Positions 38,901-45,998 of a stretch of 64,000 nt of DNA are shown piece by piece. Under the pieces are notes generated by a model. That model did no database searches and was not told where the DNA came from. It saw nothing but the letters and a program-made list of their open reading frames with translations. The position numbers and the translations under genes were made by a program. Location: positions 3,342,929 to 3,406,928 of the forward strand of contig JAINUG010000087.1 of NCBI GenBank assembly GCA_029706075.1, written 5' to 3'. The stretch comes from Aldrovandia affinis. Lineage: Eukaryota; Chordata; Actinopteri; Notacanthiformes; Halosauridae. Each line of letters starts with the position of its first letter. Positions within the stretch are counted from its first letter, which is position 1.

Positions 38901-41603
38901 TGGACACTGTGGTCCAGGAGGTGTTGAAACAGCTGGGCAAGCAGGTACATCAGCTAAAGAGAGCACCGTTGCTCATACTGATCATGCACACTGACCTGAC
39001 ACAAGCTATAATAGGAACCGCTGATTACAAACACTGACCTTGTTGACAAACCGGTTAGGTTTCCCCATCTAGTTCTGAGTGTGTTTGTGATAGAAAGATG
39101 GACTTTGGCTGTGCTGTCTGAAAGGTGGATTTACTGTATGTGCGAGTGTTGTCCTCTTGGTCTGGTTTACTAGGGTATACAATATACAGTTGACCATTAT
39201 TGTTATAGAAGCCCAAACCAAGACCAGAAAAAACTTGTGCCATACAGAGGCACTATTAGTGACACTTGGTCAGTGTAATTATAACTGCCAAGCTAATCAA
39301 GTATGAACTTGGTATCTCTAATGTGTGTGTGTGCCATCAGGATGAAAACCCTGCTGGATACAGTCTGGTGGAGGTGTTCATGGGTAGTAAACAAGGTGAG
39401 GACCTAGCCTTTCTCATCCTGAGATGGGAATTACTATTCTCTGTACTGTATCAGTGCTGAAGGTCATTACTGTATCAGTGCTGAAGATCATTACTGTATC
39501 AGTGCTGAAGATCATTACTGTATCAGTGCTGTATCAGTGCTGAAGATCATTACTGTATCAGTGCTGTAGATCATTACTGTATCAGTGCTGTAGATCATTA
39601 CTGTATCAGTGCTGTATCAGTGCTGAAGATCATTACTGTATCAGTGCTGTATCAGTGCTGAAGATCATTACTGTATCAGTGCTGAAGATCATTACTGTAT
39701 CAGTGCTGTAGATCATTACTGTATCAGTGCTGAAGATCATTACTGTATCAGTGCTGTATCTGTGCTGAAGATCATTACTGTATCAGTGCTGAAGATCATT
39801 ACTGTATCAGTGCTGAAGATCATTACTGTATCAGTGCTGTATCTGTGCTGAAGATCATTACTGTATCAGTGCTGAAGGTCATTACTGTATCTGTGCTGAA
39901 GATCATTACTGTATCTGTGCTGAAGATCATTACTGTATCAGGGCTGTTTAAGTGCTGAAGAACATTACATTGAGTAACATGACATTGAGTAACACTCATA
40001 TTGAGCAGTATTGTTTTTTTGTGAGCTGTGCAGTTAGATGTACGTGTGTGTGTGTGTAAGGATGTCATTGAAGACTGTTCCCTGTCCCCTCTCAGTGCAG
40101 CGGCAGGTGCTGTCCGGCCAGGAGCTCATGCTGGACAAACTGCAGGAAATCAGAAAGGTGTGAAAAAACTGCTCTGAAAATAGAGACCGCCAGTCACTGC
40201 AGATTCATGAACGGGGGTGTCAGAACTCTATTCCTGAACTGTGTCTCGCTGTTTCCGTGTGTACACATGTGTGTCTGTGTGTGCGTGTGCGTGCGTGTGC
40301 GTGCGTCTGTGTCCTTGTGCGCGTCCCTTCTCTGCAGACGTCTCTGCGGCAGATGAACCAGACTCGGCTGTACATAGCGGAGCGCACGAACAGCGCGGTC
40401 CAGGTGACTCTGATGGTGGGCGGGCTGCCCGTGCAGCTGTGCAGGGAGGAGTACGCAGAGCTGCTGCAGGAGCACCTGGCCATCAAGAGTGAGTCCGCAG
40501 AGCTGCGCAGACGCACGCAGACAGACTCCAGTCTAATGTAGCTCCGTGGAATCTTTCTCCTGGCTTAATGTGCCTCGTCTTTCCTACCTCAACGCAGGTC
40601 ACCTGGTCGTCGTCACGCACGTTTATGCTGGACAAGGTGGGTCTCGAGTCGTCACGGGAACGGTCTGAAACGATGGCCATCCCAGAATAAGGGCTGCACA
40701 GTTCGCACACACACACACGCACACACAGACGCACTCCTAGCTACTGCTCTTTGGGCTGAATCTTGTTCCGTCACCGTGTTACCTGACCTCTGAACACTTG
40801 ACCTACATTATGAGGAAAACATAAAGAATACTTTCTGCACAACATGCACCTATGTCAGGGCGTGATGTGTAACACATGTGCCAATGAAGGCCGCGCCTGT
40901 GGTTAAAGTGAGCGCAGGAAAGTGCGCTGCGTATGAGTGAACTCACTAGTGTGCACCTTGTTAAGACTAGGAGCGCACCCTTTATCCCCACATACATGGT
41001 GAACGGTTTTCAGATCAGCAGATTGGATGTGGTTTAGATCTGAAGGTTGTGGGTTCAAATCTGAAGGGCCTGAAGTTGCTTGTGTTGAGTCCCAGTTTGT
41101 AGGTGCCAGATTCCTGATCGTGTGTGTGTGCGTGCGCCGCTCTGTCTCTGAGTCTGTGTGTACGCTCTGTGTCATGCTGCAGGCGTGGTGGTGCTGGAGA
41201 TCGCCTGCTTCTCCGAGGCGGAGCGGGTCTACATGCTGGCCAAAGACACGGTGGTCAGCGGGAAAGCGCTCTACTCTCTGGTCATCCCGGAGATCATGGT
41301 AAAGATGCAGCTCATCCGTTTCCTTCCACATTTTACATTTACATTTTAGGCATTTAGCAGACGCTCTTATCCAGAGCGACTTACAGTTTACATTTCTTTA
41401 CATACAATCCATTTATACAGCTGGATATTTTTTTACTGAAGAAATTCAGGTTAAGTACCTTGCTCAAGGGTACAACGACAGTGCTCCACCCGGGAATTGA
41501 ACCAGCAACCTCTGAGTTACAACCTCTTCCCTCCTCGCGTTATGGTTATTTGACACGGAACCGATGTCACCATCAAATGAAGGCTGTTAATCATAGAGCT
41601 GCT

Positions 41604-41637
<34 letters not shown>

Positions 41638-41653
41638 CTGTGTCTGTCTGTCT

Positions 41654-41707
<54 letters not shown>

Positions 41708-44700
41708 TGTATTTGTGCGTGGGGGTTTATGGGGGTAAACTGACAGGAGACGGACGCCCGCAAACGTAGAGCTCTTACAGGTGCACCTCAATTTACGAAG
41801 GGGTTAAATTCCTGAGAAACCATGCGCAAACCGAAATTTCATAAATAGATTAGTGTTTATTATTGGTTTAATAGGGAAACGTTAACAGGCAGTCAAAATA
41901 TTGGCAACAGTAATGGAAAAAAATGTAATTTTTTGTATTGGAAATTAAAACATCGGCATCAGCATGTTTATGAAATGAAATGACCAGTTTAATGGCTGAA
42001 AGTGCACTGAGGTAAATATATCACACTGTAAATAGCCTGTAGCCTACAGTACATATATCACTTGGACTGTCCAGGCTTTCACGCCGATTTATGATATCCA
42101 TTTTAACATCTAACGAGATGTTTGGCTGGGGCAAGTGCTCGACCGGCTTTCCTCTTACTCATGTTGGCAGATCAGAGACAGACTGTTCATAATAAATAAT
42201 GAATCAAACTGTCCCTAACGTCAAATGTTGTTGGCACGAAAATTCTATTAAAGATTAAACAAAAAAATGTCACTAAATTATCAAGTTCAACCAGCACTTG
42301 GTTTGCAGATTGAGTGCAGGGCGGGTGGAAGAGCCTTTGGAGGCACAGCAGCGCACTCTGCTGGGGGGAGAAGGAAGTACGCATAGTCACGATAAAGAGA
42401 AATGGTGACGTCATGCTCCTGTGCTGATTGAAATAGACACGGGAGACCATTGGACACTCAAACTAGGGCTCTTCCTGCCGTTGGGCTATTATGGGATGAA
42501 GTATATTGAAAAATGCACTGAGTCAAATGTACCATTTCACTGTTCCATCTCATTCATTTGTTCATTTACCCGTTATATGCATAGTGTGCTATTCAAAGGT
42601 TTCAGAGTTCTTACTGACTTAAATTAAAATTAAAATGTCCAAATTACTGAGCCCATGTGGAACATGGTGTTAAGGCTTCAACTGTAATCTCAACCTTCAA
42701 ACTAAGTGAGTGCTGGGGCTGTAGTTAAGAACGTAAGAATACATAATGACGAGAACGGGCCGTTCAGCCCATCTAGTCTTGTCATGTCCTAATGTAAGGA
42801 GTATCCAGTACTGCATCTAGCCTGGGCCTGGACTTGAATAGCCCAAGTGTTTCTGCCTCACCTAACTGACCTGGCACACTGTTCCAGGCATTGACAACTC
42901 TCTGGATATTAGGAATCTTTAATTTATTTTATTTTTTTACACAAAGTTATTTGATCTGGTTCAGTAAATAATGTTTGTAGCAGTAACGGCACTACCACTC
43001 TCCCACTCTCCCCTCCCATCCGGTCCTTTCCAGCACAGGAAACTCACGCGTGGCTGTAGTCCGCTCCTGGTCTTTGTCAACCCCAAAAGCGGCGGCCTGA
43101 AAGGGCGCGAGATCCTCTACAGCTTCCGGAAGCTTCTGAACCCACACCAAGTCTTTGAGCTAACCAGCGGGGGCCCTTTAGCAGGGTAAGAGCTGCACGC
43201 TGACCATCTCCTTCATCGAGAGCCTCTTTTGCAAGCGTTCAGAGCCATTTGGATTTGACTTGTTTCTGTTCAGGCCACGAATATGGACAAACATTAGTTC
43301 GATATTTCGTTGGTTAGATAGTTAGTTCAAGTAGGAAATGCTTCTGACTTGAGAAATGTGACTGGACAAAGTTTAATTCTGGTGTGATATTGTATAAACC
43401 TGTTGGGCTGTTTTGTCTTGGAGTAAGGAAATATTGCACAGAAATGTCTAGTATGATCATTCCTGAGTCTGTGAATTAGAGCTGTGTGTTGTGTCAGTGT
43501 GAGGATATTCTCCTGTTGGCTCATTTCTCATTATTGCACGTGTTATAGTTGTAGTTATTTTCTCTCTCACTGGTATTTGCTCTCTGCCTCCCTCTTTCTG
43601 TCTGTCTGTCTGCTGATTTCTTTCTCCTGTGGTCTCTGTGTCTGTCTGTCTACTGTGTCCATTTCTCTCTCCAGACTGCACACGTTTCGGGAGGTTCCGC
43701 ACTTCCGGATCCTGGTGTGTGGGGGCGATGGGACGGTGGGCTGGGTTCTGGGGGTGCTGGAGGAGGTGCGGCACAAGCTGACCTGCTCCGAGCCGGCCAT
43801 TGGCATCGTGCCTCTGGGCACAGGTGAGAGAAATGATTATTTCATTACATTACATTCATTTAGCAGACGCTCTTATCCAGAGCGACTTACAGTTTCACAT
43901 TTCTTTACATACAATCCATTTATACAGCTGGATATTTACTGAAGCAATCCAGGTTAAGTACCTTGCTCAAGGGTACAACGGCAGTGCCCCCACCTGGGAT
44001 CGAACCAGCAACCTTTGCGTTACAAGCCCACTTCCCTAACCATTATACTAACACTGCCGCCCTAGGGGTAGTTATGACAGAGTTTCCACGTCAGTGTCCT
44101 GTAACATTGGGTAAAGTACACGATCCCCCCTCAGGTAATGACCTGGCCCGGGTGCTCCGGTGGGGGACGGGGTACAGCGGGGAGGACCCCTACAACATCC
44201 TGCTTTCGGTGGATGAGGCGGAGGAGGTGCTGATGGACCGCTGGACCATCCTGCTGGATGCCCAGGAGGTGCTCGACGACGGCAAGGAGAACGCCATCCT
44301 GGAGCCGCCCAAGGTAACCCCCGGCAACCACCCAAGCTTTGACATCGTCACCGTCTGGCCGAGACTTTGACTTCACAGCTTTGAGGGTGAAGGGCTACAG
44401 AGTTGCTAAGTTAAAGGGACTTCCCACAAGTGCAGGTCGGGGCCCCAGGTTCAAGCCTTAGCTCTCTCATTAGCCGACTGTGAGCGAGAGTCCTCAGTGC
44501 TGTGACCCCACACTTTCTCAGAGGACGCTCTCTCACCCTCCCCACAGATCGTTCAGATGAGCAACTACTGCGGCCTGGGCATCGACGCCGAACTCAGCCT
44601 GGACTTCCACCAAGCTCGCGAGGAGGAGCCCGGCAAGTTCAACAGCAGGTACTGCAAACGGACCGTGGCAGCGAGAGCCAATCACAGGCCATAAAATCAT

Positions 44701-45395
44701 GACCTGATGGAGCTCTGGATGGAGCACCTCAACTGCACTGAATTTCTAAAAATGTTCTCACACTCTCAAAAATGTTCTCAATGTTTCTGGCTATAAACCT
44801 CATTTTATAAAACATAAAAAACAATGCCTTTGTTTGGTAAAGGTGTTACTTTATTTTAATTGTTCACGTCTGGAAATATTTACCCAAATAAATAATGGAT
44901 ATATATTCCAGGATTCTATGTCTTAACTATAAAGCCTAAAACAGCAATGGCGTGAGAATAAAAGCGCAGTAGTGAACTAAGGGTATGAGAATATGTACTG
45001 TACACTAATATCACATAAACCAGTATATATTATAATGATGAACTCACCACTGAACTGAGAAGAATGGTAGCTGGAATGAGTGCTCAGTAAGGTGAAAGGT
45101 CTGACATGGTGTCACAGTGTAACGTGTCCCCGTGCAGGTTTCACAATAAGGGCGTGTACGTGAAGGTGGGCCTGCAGAAGCTGAGCCATACCCGCAACCT
45201 GCTCAAAGACCTGAAGCTGCAGGTGGACAAACAGGAAGTGGAGTTGCCCAACATCGAAGGCCTCATCTTCCTCAACATCCCCAGGTTATTAGGAACAAGC
45301 TCACACATACACACTTAACCCACACATCCAAATGCACATACCTGCCCATATGCATGTACAAAGACGTGTCTGTGTCTGTGTCTGTGTCTGTGTCT

Positions 45396-45436
<41 letters not shown>

Positions 45437-45441
45437 TGTGT

Positions 45442-45495
<54 letters not shown>

Positions 45496-45860
45496 TGTAT
45501 TTGTGCGTGGGGGTTTATGGGGGTAAACTGACAGCAGCGCCACACTGACCCGTTTCTCCTGTCCAGTTGGGGCTCTGGAGCAGACTTGTGGGGCTCAGAC
45601 AGTGACTCACGCTTTGGGAAGCCCCGTATCGATGACGGCATGTTGGAGGTGGTTGGCGTGACTGGGGTGGTGCACATGGTGAGTGAGAACCACCTACTCC
45701 TCTTCTACTGTTTCCTCATCAACGTCTGCACTTCTCTCTACTGCAGCAATTTCCCTGTTGCAAATAACCACAGCGCCACCCAGTGGCTAAAGCACATAAA
45801 TTCTAACGCAAGGAGCTGTTTTTCCCATGGGCTGATTCCTGTGTGTGTCTTTGTGTGTGT

Positions 45861-45897
<37 letters not shown>

Positions 45898-45956
45898 ACA
45901 TGTGTGCTCCTGTGTGCGTGCGTGTGCACATGTTGGGTCATGTGTGTGCACATGGG

Positions 45957-45998
<42 letters not shown>

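Larger units (their letters stand above)
41299..43033 (+). other. dgkq intron 15
   Basis: Contains an antisense family B SINE (41331-41520), a GT microsatellite with a duplicated flank (41603-41746) and a Deu-domain-like SINE fragment (42725-42905). About 41777-42700 shows nothing recognisable. Confidence 0.8.

Noticed and set aside
39823..40068. Open frame on the minus strand with repeated FSTDTVMI peptide
   Set aside because: Translation of the 24-bp minisatellite.
44416..44425. kappaB-like GGGACTTCCC in dgkq intron 18
   Set aside because: A 10-mer fitting the loose GGGRNNYYCC consensus is expected many times in 64 kb. No promoter context.
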